Source: Cryptomeria japonica (Eukaryota; Streptophyta; Pinopsida; Cupressales; Cupressaceae). From it: a DNA stretch of 64,000 nucleotides. Of the stretch, positions 21,273 to 32,368 are shown in pieces. Location of the stretch: the NCBI RefSeq assembly GCF_030272615.1, contig NC_081413.1, positions 722,763,649 to 722,827,648 of the forward strand, written 5' to 3'. Below the pieces are notes generated by a model. That model had not been told where the DNA came from. It searched no databases and saw nothing but the letters and a program-made list of their open reading frames with translations. Within the stretch, counting starts at the first letter, position 1. Each line of letters starts with the position of its first letter. The translations under genes were made by a program, and so were the position numbers.

Positions 21273-21675
21273 AGGCCTCCATTAGCTACAGTTTGAGTTT
21301 TCACTTTTCAGTTTTGTCATTTTGTATTTGACTCGTCTCTTTTGTAATGCTATTGCTACACGTATTTGTATTTGGCTACTCATTGTAATGATGAATCATG
21401 TAATCATCTTTATTATTATAGACTTTGCAATGGCATCAGATATTCATATTTTTGGTTTTCCTTTTTCGATATTCATATGATAGAAATGAGAAATCTCCAA
21501 TTTGACAATTTCATTTGTCAAATTTTATTTACTTTTACTTTTAGCAATTAGTTACGTATCACTAATCTAAGTAATCTTGGTATTTCCTATAGTTTAATTT
21601 GAAATCTAATTCTTATACTGTTATATTGTTATACATCTTTTCAAAACTAGTTTTTCAAGTACTATATGTATATAA
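21273..21675. other. hAT-A 3' region, AT-rich, no gene
   Basis: A/T-rich sequence with no coding signal. It contains the candidate right target duplication GTACTATA at 21659-21666. Confidence 0.4.
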
Positions 21676-21719
21676 ATGAGCACCACCACCCCGCCACCCC
21701 CCCCGCCGCAATCCCCCCA

Positions 21720-22899
21720 CCGTGCCTGGTTGAGCCACTATCAGCTCACACCCGTGGCACCTGTAGGCGAGGCTACTCTATCTCCACGCAAGGAGATGCA
21801 TTCTCTGGATGTTATTGATCTCAAGGGAGGGAGTTCTCCAAGTAGTAGTGAGCTTCAGAGGGCTGATTCGCCCCCCATGGATGTAGTGATGAGGGGGTGA
21901 CAATTGGAGTGCAACAAGAATTGGGAGAGTTTGAGCAGTTCATTGTCGATATGACTTTAGGAGCTCAGAGGCTTGTGATCTCTGCGAGACTCCAGGAGGA
22001 TGCCGCGGTGGTAGAACAAATGGAGAGATTGTTGACTTTTGTCAACACTAGATGTAGAGAAGAGTTTGTGAGGTGTTTTGAGTCTGGCGGGTGGCCTGAG
22101 ACGGAGAACTTGGGGATGCTGGAGGCTTGGCGCCTCATTGAGGGAGTTGGAGAGACCCGGATGCAGTCCTTATTGAGACAGGTGGATGCAGTCCTTATTG
22201 AGACAGGTGGATGCAGTCCTTATTGAGACAGGCGAATGCAATCCATATTTAGATAGGTGGATGCAGTCCACATTTGAGCCTGTGCCAATGCAGCCTCAAC
22301 CTCCTAAAAGCTAGCAACCAGCTCCTGCTGAGTTGTCATTGCTGCTACGCGCAAGGCCTCAGCGGTGGATGCCATATGCTGTGTCCTGAGCTCAAAGTAG
22401 CCTTCTCAGAAGGCCTGCTCCACCTGTCTCAATAAGGACTGCATCCAGGTGTCTCCAACTCCCTCAGTGAGGCGCCAAGCCTCCAGCATCCCCAGGTTCT
22501 CCGTCTCAGGCCACCCGCTAGACTCAAAACACCTCACAAACTCTTCTCTGCATCCAGTGTTGACAAAAGTCAACAATCTCTCCATCCGTTCAACCATCGC
22601 GACATCCTCCTGGAGTCTCGCAGAGGTCACAAGCCGTTGAGCTCCTAGAGTCATATCGGCAATGAACCGCTCAAACTCTCCCAAATCCTGCTGTACTCCA
22701 ACTGTCACCCCCTTATCTTTGTGAGGATTCATCACTACATCCGTGGGGGGCGAATCAACCCTTTGAAGCTCCCTACTACTTTGAGAACTCCCTCCCTCGA
22801 GATCAATAACATCCAAAGAATGCATCTCCTTGCGTGGAGATAGAGCAGCCTCACCCATAGGTGCCACGGGTGTGAGCTGATAGCGGCTCAACCAGGCAC
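21720..22899. repeat. Large inverted repeat, arms about 440-455 bp
   Basis: The plus-strand arm 21720-22160 and the minus-strand arm 22899-22440 encode nearly the same peptide on opposite strands (YQLTPVAP, SPRKEMHSLDVIDL, FVRCFES, WPETENLGMLEAWRL). They differ by scattered substitutions and a small indel near 21895 that shifts the frame of the left arm. The spacer of about 280 bases contains the 25-bp tandem repeat. The right arm is continuous with the reverse-strand ORF at 22906-24456, so the left arm is the inverted duplicate. Confidence 0.85.
22159..22283 (+). repeat. 25-bp tandem repeat, 5 copies
   Basis: The unit GGATGCAGTCCTTATTGAGA plus CAGGT starts at 22159, 22184, 22209, 22234 and 22259. 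The first two copies are identical, the third differs by one base, and the last two are progressively diverged. The unit is derived from the arm sequence where it meets the spacer. Confidence 0.9.
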
Positions 22900-24456
22900 C
22901 GATGTCATCCTAGAAAGCGCGTGTCTACCATTTCCTCCTCTATATGACTCGACACATCTTGCTGAATGGAGGCCTCCGCACCCTCCAAGATACTCGGCTG
23001 CTCTACGGAGTCCACCACAGGGACTACAATAGTAATAGAATCGGTCATTGGTGTGGTCTCAGCCCTCGATGGTGTCATAGCGATCGTCACTCGAGATTGC
23101 CCAAAACCAGGTACTGGCACGGTGGTGACTGTACTGACTGTCCCTAATGAATGTGGCACTGCCAACTGGCAAGTCAGTGGTAGGCGTGCTGGTGCAAACT
23201 CGACCATTAGCCAGACTCGATGCTGGAGCAGTGCTTACTGGTGAGGATCCTTCGACGCCAGTGGATTCCATTACCTCCTCATCCGGCAACTGGTCACCCC
23301 CTCTACCTGCCAATCGGAAACTCTCTCTGCTCACCTGGGAGGTGTCGGTGGATTCCTCCTTGCCACTATCAACATCCTCCTCATTTGCGTTAGACTCCTT
23401 CGTCTCCGACTCCGTTTCTGACACGACATGCTTCTTCCATTTCTTGCCCAAACGTGCTTCAGCGCCGTGTGTCAAGACATCCAAATGCGACCAGTAAAAT
23501 ATAGGTGGCTGGTCAGGTCCAACAAGACCCTGTGGCTCCAATGGTTGGGAGCCTGGGGTAATTTGCGTGCAAATTGCATCAAGAAATAGCCTGATGGTGT
23601 GATGTGGCATGTAGAATTTCTTATACTGGAGGGTCATGAATTCCTCCATCCTATCGGCCAGCAATGATGCCCAATTGTATTCCACTCCATTGTTTAGCCC
23701 ATTCATTATGACAATTTGTGCAATAGCTATATCAGACGCACGACTGGCACCTGTAAGGCGACTCTTCACCACAGACAACAAGCATCTCCATACTCCCTTC
23801 GTCAAAAATGATTTCTTGACCTCCCTTCCCTTACCAGCACTTTTGAGGCTATCCTTTTCTGCTTGTGTGAGGTTATCTCGCAACATCAACTGTAGCAAGG
23901 TGGCACGGACGTCTGGAGTGATTTTCTGCGAAGTATCAATTTATTTTCCCTTCACTCCAGGTATCCCAAAAACCCTTGTGAACTCGTCTGCCGTGAAGGA
24001 AACATTTATCCGCTGATGCTGGTATTCAAATACGGACTGACGGTGGTGTCTATCATAGGTGCCAATCATGGCACAAAAAACTACCTCAAAATCTTGTATA
24101 CAAAAAACTGGCATTTGTACAGTCCAATGTACCTGTGCCTGGCGGAGATGTTCCTTTATTGGGTTGTCATGAGATGTCTTCATCCACCAATTCCTGCAAT
24201 CTAGTCGATTGTCCACTGTTACCTCTTCCTTCTCCTTTGCCGACTGAGTCTTCGGACGGTGTTTCTTGCCTTTCAGAGTGCTGCTCATCCCCAGGCTACC
24301 TGCAACACGCACACCTGATGGCAAAACTCTCTTGCCTGTGTCCTTACTTGATTCAGTGATTCTTCTCCCTGCCTGTAACTTTTCTTCTAACAGTTGCAAC
24401 CGTTTTCTCCAATCCACCTTATTCCTCTTTGTGTCCATTGAACCGAGATTAATCAC
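22406..24456 (-). pseudogene. Unrecognised reverse-strand ORF with VFGIPG motif
   Basis: Coding-like sequence from 24456 downward. The first ORF (171 codons) ends at a TAA near 23941 and continues in the same frame to about 23059. The part from 22891 to 22406 is in another frame. Features: a basic N-terminus (RKRLQLLEEKLQAGRR); SFTADEFTRVFGIPGVKG at about 23960; a helical part ending HTIRLFLDAICTQ; acidic serine-rich sequence; and the C-terminal GVQQDLGEFERFIADM region. I do not recognise the family. The motif and helical layout resemble the HA-1 and HA-3 ORF (AEDAIAEVFGIPH in HA-3), which may indicate distant relationship. No catalytic motif is visible. Confidence 0.5.
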
Positions 24457-24624
24457 TTTAATCTGGTTTTATTACTCTTTAATCTCCTTGCACGTGCCGC
24501 TGGTACGGTCCGGTCGTTTCCAACTCCTCACCATACTATCCCCACACACCGTACGAACCTGTGCTTGTTGGCCGTACGTTTATGTTTTGGCAATATAGAT
24601 TTCCCGCTCCAATTGTACGGTCTC

Positions 24625-24940
24625 TATAATGTCCCCTTCTCAATGATGTGCATTCAGTGGTCCATTGGCCTATTCCGGAGACCTGTAGGCTATTTGGAAA
24701 GGAGAATTAAGGTTTCCAACTTTTTTGGAGTTCTGCACGAGCATTTTAGGGTTTGTCAGGAGGGAATTTTTCAGTTCTGCTTATGGTTTCCTTCTGGATT
24801 TTCCATGAACTCCAGGGTGGCATAACATGCAATTGATTCTTTGGTGAAGTCAGAACTTACTATTTTTAGTAAGTTAGCGTTTGGCTGTTTGGTCGATGCA
24901 GTTCTACTGAGCTTTCCAAGCTCTTTCTCTGGGTGCGAAG
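24625..24940 (+). repeat. Chromovirus 5' LTR, first segment
   Basis: Matches the start of the right LTR (35873 on) through CCCCTTCTCAATGATGTGC and ATTGGCCTATTCCGGAGACC to GGGTGCGAAG, where the copia element enters. The right LTR has a large deletion relative to this copy (sequence near 24720-24840). Confidence 0.85.
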
Positions 24941-25487
24941 TGTAAATGTTATTGCAATTTCCAATTTAATGAACAAGTTATATGCAAGATGGTGTATTTA
25001 AGATTTAGGTATTATGACTATGACAATAATATTGTTGTCTTTCTTTTGCTGCAGGTATGGAGGATGAACATGTATCGATTTCAATGTCATCCCCTTTCTT
25101 TTGAATGATGCATATATAGTAAGGTAGTCAGGATCAAGTGGCACCAAGATGTCACTTGATCGTGACTCTTCCAAATGTCAACCGATCCATTCGGTGTCTA
25201 TGATAACTAATCGGTGCCATTGTAAATGATAACAGATCGATATAAACACACCCGATAATGAATCGGTATCAAAGCAAACAAGCCCGATAACTAATTCGGG
25301 TCAAATCTAATATAACCCGATTATATATCAATGATGTTTTGGACATGTATTAATTGCAATTCGATAATGAAGAGGTTCGATATATAAATCATTCATATGA
25401 AATATATATCTGCATTACCATCTTTCTTCATTTGATGTAAATAGATAGGTATACGGTTTTATCTAATCGATGCTACTTGAATCAACA
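24941..25487 (-). repeat. Copia 3' LTR
   Basis: Starts TGTAAATGTTATTGC and ends CTTGAATCAACA in plus-strand reading. It is collinear with 30055-30636 apart from one indel of about 38-40 bases and a few substitutions. Confidence 0.92.
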
Positions 25488-26022
25488 CTCCCTCTTAGCT
25501 AGGGAAGATAAAGTTACCATATCTATCATCTCAGTTCTTATGATGGTCGGGATTGCTTATAAGGTTACATAATCTTACTCTACATAGGATTATACCATTC
25601 AATTATGAAGTATCACCTAAACACGTGATACAAGGGGTTAGTCAATTTGTAATGACATGATATCACCTAAGCACGTGATATTAGTATTGCCTACACACGC
25701 AATACTAAGGATAATCATATGAAAATAATTAAATTTTCAACATATCCAAGTTGTGATAAGTGCACTAGCATTCTATTTCAAATGTAATATCACAACACAA
25801 TCATGGCACATCCATGACATACCAGAGATCCTATCACGATAACTAGTTTGAACATCATAAGATCGTCACCTTATGATGTTCCCATACAAGTGTACAATAT
25901 TTGAGAAGTCGTCACTTCTTGAATATGAACAGAGGGGGTTACACCCATAGAAGTCCTAACTCGACAAAGAAGTTTACACATTAAACATCTTATTGATATG
26001 CAAGTATAGGTTACAAAACAAA

Positions 26023-29000
26023 TTACCTTTCTATCATACCCAAACCTTTTCTGAAGTGATCAACCTTCACTCTGGAAAGGGGTTTGGTCAGAATATTTGT
26101 AGTCTGGTCTCCTCTATTCACATACTCCAATTGGATCACATTTTTGTCTACCATATCTCGCACGTAATGGTATGGAATCTCAATATGCTTGGATCTATCA
26201 TGGAACACTGGATTCACTGAAAGTTTTATGCAGCTTTGATTGTCGCAATGGATAAAAGTAGGCTTCATAGGATCACCAAACAATCCCACAAGTAGCTTTC
26301 TAAGCCACACTGCTTCTCGAGCAGCCATGGAGGCCGCAATGTATTCAGCCTTGGTCGAACTTTGCGCTACAGAAGACTGCTTTCTGCTGATCCAGGATAT
26401 CATGGCTGATCCCAAACTGAAGCAGCACCCAAAGGTGCTTTTCCTATCAGTCACACTTCCAGCCCAATCTGAATCTGTGAATCCGTGTAGATTAAGATCA
26501 ACTTTCTCATACTTGAGACCAAGATTTAAGGTGCCTTGTAAATATCTCATAATGTGTTTTATTGCAACCAGGTGTATCTCTTTTGGCTCACACATAAACT
26601 GACTCAAAGCATTCACTGCATAGCAGATATCTGGCCTTGTATTTACTAGGTACATAAGAAACCCAATCATCTGCCTGTATAGAGTGGGGTCAGTAGAAGG
26701 TGATTTTGCTGCTGCTTCTTTAAGTTTATGAAGATTGGTTTCCATTGGAGCGGTCATGGGTCTGCAGTTTAGCATTCCAAATCTCTTCAGGATGTCCAAG
26801 GTATACTTGCCTTGGTTTAGGATAATGTTATCAGAATTCTGCCATACTTCTAACCCTAGGAAATAATGAAGGAATCCCAAGTCCTTCATATCAAATTCTT
26901 TGGATAGATCTTTCTTGCATTGATCTATAAGGTGATCTTCTCCTGTGATTAATAAGTCATCAACATATAAAATCAATATTAGCATATTACCTTTGTTCTG
27001 TTTGTAGTAGAGATTAGGATCTGCATCATTTTTAGAGAAGCCTAGTTTTGATAGATATGTGTCAATTCTTTCATACTAGGCCCTGGGAGCTTGTTTAAGC
27101 CCATATAGAGCTTTCTTGAGTCTACACACATGAGACTCTGCATGATGAATCTCAAACCCTTCAGGTTGCTCTAGTTATACTTCTTCAGAGATCTCTCCAT
27201 TAAGAAAAACTGTCTTTACATCCATTTGGTGTACCTTCCATCCCTTTGCTGCTGCAATGGCTAGCACAATCCTTACTGAGGTATATTTGGCTACGGGAGC
27301 AAATGTCTCTTCATAGTCTATTCCTTCCTTTTGAGAGAACCCTCTGGCTACAAATCTTGCCTTATGTTTTTCAATACTGCAATCTGCTGTATGTTTAATC
27401 TTAAAAAAAAGCCATTTAGAAGAAACAACAGATTTCTTAGTTGGCCCAGGAACAATCTCCCATACATCATTTTTCATTATGGATTGATATTCTTTAGACA
27501 TAGCATCCTTCCATACTTGATGTTTAAGGGCATCAGTTACATTGTCAGGTTCATTTTTAGATAGATCATTCATAAGAGCAACATAGCTAGTAAATTTATT
27601 AGGCTTTTTGCTTTCTCTAAAGGTTCCTGAAGGAGCAACAAACCTCTGAGCTTCTTCTACTGTTTTGGTGGCCCATAGTGGTCTTTTCTTGAGATTTCTA
27701 GGTGAGTGTTCATTTTCATTTTCAGTTTCATCTAGATTCTCCCTCTGAAACTCAGGAGCAGGATCTTCATCTAAGTTAGAAATAGGGACATAGATTTCAG
27801 GTTCTATGGAGCTTTGAGCTCTTTTGAAGGCTAAGTCCTCCTCAAAGATTACATCCCTACTTAGTTCAATATTTCTTTGACCAGGTACATAGATTCTGTA
27901 GGCTTTGGAGGTTTCATTATATCCTACAAGCATTCCTCTTTTTCCAAAAGGGTCTAGTTTTAGTCTGTTTTCTTTAGGTACATGGATATAGACAGGACAC
28001 CCAAATATCCTAAGGTGGCTGATATCTGGCTTAATTTTAGTGAATACTTCCTCAGGAGTTTTATCTTCAAGATGGGAGTGTGGGCATCTGTACTGTATAT
28101 ATACAGCGGTGCTGGATGCTTCTGCCCAGAGATTTGTGTTAAGGTTTTGATCTAGAATCATGGTCTTGGCAGCTTCGACTATAGTCCTATTTTTCCTTTC
28201 AGCTGCCCCATTTTGTTGGGGGTTATAAGGTATAGTAAGCTCCCTCTTAATCCCATTATCTCTACAAAATTCTGTAAACGAATCTGATGTGTATTCTCCC
28301 CCATTGTCAGTTCTTAGGGTTTTAACTTTGTTTCCTGAGTAGTTTTCAGTTAGTGATTTAAATTCTTTAAACCTATAGAGGATCTCTTCTGATTCTTTAT
28401 ATTTCAGAAAGTAGATCCAAGTCTTCCTAGAGTAGTCATCAACAAATATTACATAATACAAGAATCCCCCTAGAGAGGGTACGGACATAGGTCCGCATAC
28501 ATCAGAATGAACTAACTCTAGAACTTTACTAGTTTTCCTAGTACTATTTTGGAATGTACCCTTGGTATTTTTACCTAGGGCACATCCTTTGCATGCCCCT
28601 GAATGATCTTGTTTTAACTTAGGTAAACCTATGACAATGTTTCCCATTGAAGATAAAGCCCTAAAATTCAGATGGCCTAATCTTCTATGCCAAACTTCAT
28701 TTGCATTAGTGGCTTCATGGATTAGGGCTAGGTTGGGTTCTGTGCACAGCTCATACAAATAGCCCTGTCTCTGTCCAATGGTCTTTGCCTTCTTGATGGA
28801 AGAGTTCTTTGGCCAAGCCAATACTCTGTTCTCCATGAATGTCACTCTGTATCCGTTATCTTCCAGTGCTGATATAGAGACTAGATTCCTTTTGATGCCG
28901 AGGACATATAGTACTCCTTCGAGCCGTAAGGATATGTTTGTCTTCAATTTGATGGTGCAGGTTCCCATTCCTCTGACTGGATGTGTGGAGTCATCTCCGA

Positions 29001-29965
29001 TGGTTACTTCCTCATTACTCTCCTCTGTCATGGAGTCAAGTACTTCTCTAAATCCTGTGATGTGCTTGGATGAACCACTGTCAATCACCCATGAGTTGAT
29101 CTTGTTAGAAGCTTGGCTTGTGAGTGCTGAGTAGAATACATACTTTCCGGAGTCATCTTCCCCTTTAGTCTTTCCTGCTTTGGCAAATGTAGCATGTTGC
29201 TTGGTTCTTTCTGGGCACTTTGCAACAGTGTCCGAACTGATCACATCTGTAGCATTGGATGTGAGATAAGTCCTTCTTTGAAGTGTTCTTGCCTTGACGA
29301 CCTTTTCTCTTTCTAAACTGCCTTTTCTTGTTTTGCTTGGTGGAGTTAGTGTTTAGGACTTGTAGGTCTTCATCTATATTCTTATGTTTTATTCCTTTCT
29401 TATTCAGTCTAGATTCCTCTTGGAGACAGTCATCTTTTAGTCTTTCAAACTTAGGATATTTGTCCTTTGCACTGATGCCCTAGACAAATGTTTCCCATGC
29501 ACTAGGCAACCCATCTAGAGCAATGAGTGTTAACTCTTTGCTCTGGATCTCATATCCTAGAGTTGCTAGTTCATCTCTTAGAGTTGAGATCCTCATGAAG
29601 TAGGCGTTTACTGTCTCTCCTTTGTTCATGGTTATATGATTGATTTCTCGCTTCAAGGCCAGAGTTCGACTTGCATTTGATATCTCAAATGTGTTCACAA
29701 GTGCTTTGAACATTTCAAAAGCCGTTTCATGTTTCTTTATAATGGGCATTATGTTATTTCTCACCCCATCAACAATAATCTTGATTGCTTTTTCATTTCC
29801 TTCTAACCATGATGTTTTGTCAGGTTCGGTCTCTGGTTCCGTAGATTCAGTCTTGATAAAAGTTTAGACTTTGCTCTCCCTTAGAATCATCTTGATTCTA
29901 AACTTCCATGCGGAGAAATCATCACCCACACCAAGTCTATCTTCGAATCTCATAGCATTGGCCAT
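26023..29965 (-). pseudogene. Copia gag-pol polyprotein (several stops)
   Basis: Polyprotein of the copia element. Gag starts at an ATG at 29965, with a stop near 29865 and the core gag segment at 29764-29480. A zinc knuckle near 29255 (CYRCDQFGHC) is frameshifted into pol. Pol, 29244 down: protease WVIDSGSSKHITG; integrase HRRLGHLNFRALSS with CKGCALGK, then the D-D-E core with RTDNGGEYTSD and PQQNGAAERKNR; RT with WKVHQMDVKTVFLNGE and LYVDDLLITGED; and RNase H with STKAEYIAASMAAREAVWLR and CDNQSCIKLS. Stops in pol at 27172-27174 (TAA) and about 27076 (TAG) lie in one frame. The order integrase before RT is the copia hallmark. Confidence 0.92.
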
Positions 29966-30040
29966 TAGAGAAATAGAATGCTTGATATAAACTAGTTCTT
30001 AAATTTTCCACAAAATTGAATAGCCTCAGGTTCGATAACT

Positions 30041-30054
30041 TGGCTCTGATACCA
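30041..30054 (-). promoter_or_regulatory. Copia primer-binding site
   Basis: On the reverse strand TGGTATCAGAGCCA follows the 5' LTR directly. This is the classic site complementary to initiator-Met tRNA. Confidence 0.9.
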
Positions 30055-30636
30055 TGTAAATGTTATTGCAATTTCCAATTTAATGACCAAGTTATATTTC
30101 AGATGGTGTATTTAAGATTTAGGTATTATGACTATGACAATAATATTGTTGTCTTTCTTTTGCTGCAGGTATGGAGGATGAACATGTATCGATTTCAATG
30201 TCATCCCCTTTCTTTTGAATGATGCATATATAGTAAGGTAGTCATGATCAAGTGGCACCTTGATTGGACATGTCTTTTAGACATGTCCGACCAAGATGTC
30301 ACTTGATCGTGACTCTTCCAAATGTCAACCGATCCATTCGGTGTCTATGATAACTAATCGGTGCCATTGTAAATGATAACATATCGATATAAACACACCC
30401 GATAATGAATCGGTATCAAAGCAAACAAGCCCGATAACTAATTCGGGTCAAATCTAATATAACCCGATTATATATCAATGATGTTTTGGACATGTATTAA
30501 AATTGCAATTTGATAATGAAGAGGTTCGATATATAAATCATTCATATGAAATATATATCTGCATTACCGTCTTTCTTCATTTGATGTAAATAGATAGGTA
30601 TACGGGTTTATCTAATCGATGCTACTTGAATCAACA
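30055..30636 (-). repeat. Copia 5' LTR
   Basis: 582 bp with TG/CA termini. It is the partner of the 24941-25487 LTR and is next to the primer-binding site. Confidence 0.92.
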
Positions 30637-30641
30637 CGAAG

Positions 30642-32368
30642 ATTATGTTTTTCGGAGTAGTATTTCTTGACTTACTATTTTTAGTAAGTGGTTGTGTTGA
30701 GCATTTCTATTTTTAGCAGTCTTGGACAGGGTCTTGACTCAACACAGTTTAGTGGTCTTCATCGCACGGTTTCATCCTTGATTTTGGTATTAATCAGTAT
30801 TGGAGTTATAAGCTATTTAATTAAATATTAATTACTTATCCTAAGGTTTGATATTTAATTATTTTTATTACTGATTAATTGTGTTATGGGGCAACTTAGG
30901 AAAAATATCTATCTGCCAGCAATATTGTTATTTTCCTAAGTCAGTGGCATTAAAAAGGTGGCGTTGAGAAAGATGAAATATTTCATGTTTATATAATTTT
31001 ATATCGCAAAGTTGTCACCTAGGAAAAAGTTTGAACTTTGGCTAGGAAGTTTGGAAAAATTAATGCCATGTCTAGGGGAGGTTGACATGAAATGAAATTG
31101 AATTTCAATGGTTTTGGGCGCCATTTGCATTTGAATTTCAGAGGGAAAAATCTATAAATACAGGTGCTTGGTTTCTCATTTGGGATCAAATGAATTTGCA
31201 TCGTTATGCTGCCAAATTGGCGATTGAAAATCTGAGCTTTGAAGTGTGGCTTCCTAGCTAAGTCTCAGTTTCGTACTTGCAAGATAGTACGTAGCTGTGT
31301 CCATGTATTCCCAGTGCTGTTGGTGAGTGAGTTGCAGATTGTGGAGTGTTTTGTTTGAGATTGGAGTGTTTTCTGTTTGCTGGTCGCGGGGCTGCTGAAA
31401 GTGTGTTTTGCTCATACCTCTTGGCCAGGCGATTCCATCATTCTGGGTACTGGCTCATCCATCCTTCCTACCACTGGCGATGCATCTTGTAAGTTTTTAG
31501 CATCTTATTTTGATTGTGGATTTTTATATTGTAAATCGAACTTCCTAGGTTAGGCGTTGGGTTTAGTGAATGCATTGGGAAGCGTGCAAAATAAATATGG
31601 GGGTTTCAATGGCTTTCTTGGGGTTTGTTTTCATTGTAGCTGATATAGCAATTGTTTAGAACAAATTTTGGGTGAATTGGGTGAGTAATGAGAGAGTTAT
31701 GGGCGTTTTGGTGAATCCATAGGTTGCTGGTTTTGTAATTCCAGCGTATAGATTTTGATGTTAGCAGAAATTTCATGTTTCTTATTTGGATGTTCAGCAT
31801 TACTCTCTTCTTACATTATCTTGATTATTGTAAGGTTTAGTAGTACTACTAACCAATTCTAGCTTGTAACTCTCACCCCGCTGAAAAGTGGAAGAGGCTG
31901 GCTTGCCGCCTATTTTCAAGTAAACTGTAATTCGGTCCTCCCACTGCATAAGTGGGGTCAAGTGATGTCTAATTGTAATGGTCCTCCTGCTGCATAAGCG
32001 GTTGAGTTGAGATTGTTTTATAATTTCAGTCCTCTCGTTGAAATATCGCGGTTGAGTGATTTGTGCCTTTGTATGTTTCTCTTGGCTGGTTCACCGCCAA
32101 GTTTCTTGCATTCCCGCTGGATAAGCGAAAGGGGCTGGCTTGTCGTCCAGTATTGTAATCCACTTCATTTTTCAGCAGAATTGAGATCTAACGATCCCCT
32201 ATTCACCGTATGTTCTCACCTTTCCACATTGGGCACTTGGTGATCATAAAGTGGAAGGGTTGCATTTTCCAGCAAGTTTTCAGTTTATGCTTTCTAACCT
32301 TAACGAGTTATCTATTTGTGGATGATTATTATTGGCTTAAAAACAAAAAAAATAACTGGGATATTGCA
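30642..32368 (+). repeat. Chromovirus 5' LTR, second segment
   Basis: Continues the LTR after the copia element and aligns with 36066-37742. It contains TATAAATA near 31152 and, near 31870-32160, several diverged copies of a CCTCCCGCTGCATAAGCGG-type small palindrome that also occur in the right LTR. It ends GGGATATTGCA. Confidence 0.8.

Larger units (their letters stand above)
18052..21658 (+). mobile_element. hAT-A: hAT-superfamily transposon with transposase
   Basis: Interrupts the Tat-like RT. The left end is CAGTGAACCACGGGGACG, preceded by GTACTATA (18044-18051). The same 8 bases occur at 21659-21666, about 390 bases after the transposase stop, giving a candidate 8-bp duplication and right end. 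However, the right end (AGTTTTTCAA) does not mirror the left terminus, and the flank does not resume RT coding, so the right boundary is tentative. The left terminus resembles those at 49500-49525 and 53627, suggesting one family. The transposase lies at 18954-21272. Confidence 0.6.
24941..30636 (-). mobile_element. Ty1/copia retrotransposon, complete with LTRs (5,696 bp)
   Basis: Inserted in the chromovirus 5' LTR with the exact duplication CGAAG (24936-24940, 30637-30641). LTRs are 24941-25487 and 30055-30636. The coding direction is reverse, so the right LTR is the 5' one. A Met-tRNA-type primer-binding site lies at 30041-30054, gag and pol at 29965-26023, and about 0.5 kb of non-coding sequence (25488-26022) with a purine-rich tract on the reverse strand next to the left LTR. 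The LTRs are very similar, but the right one carries an extra 38-40 bases near 30260 containing the inverted pair GACATGTC and GACATGTC. The copy is dead because of stops in gag and pol. Confidence 0.92.
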
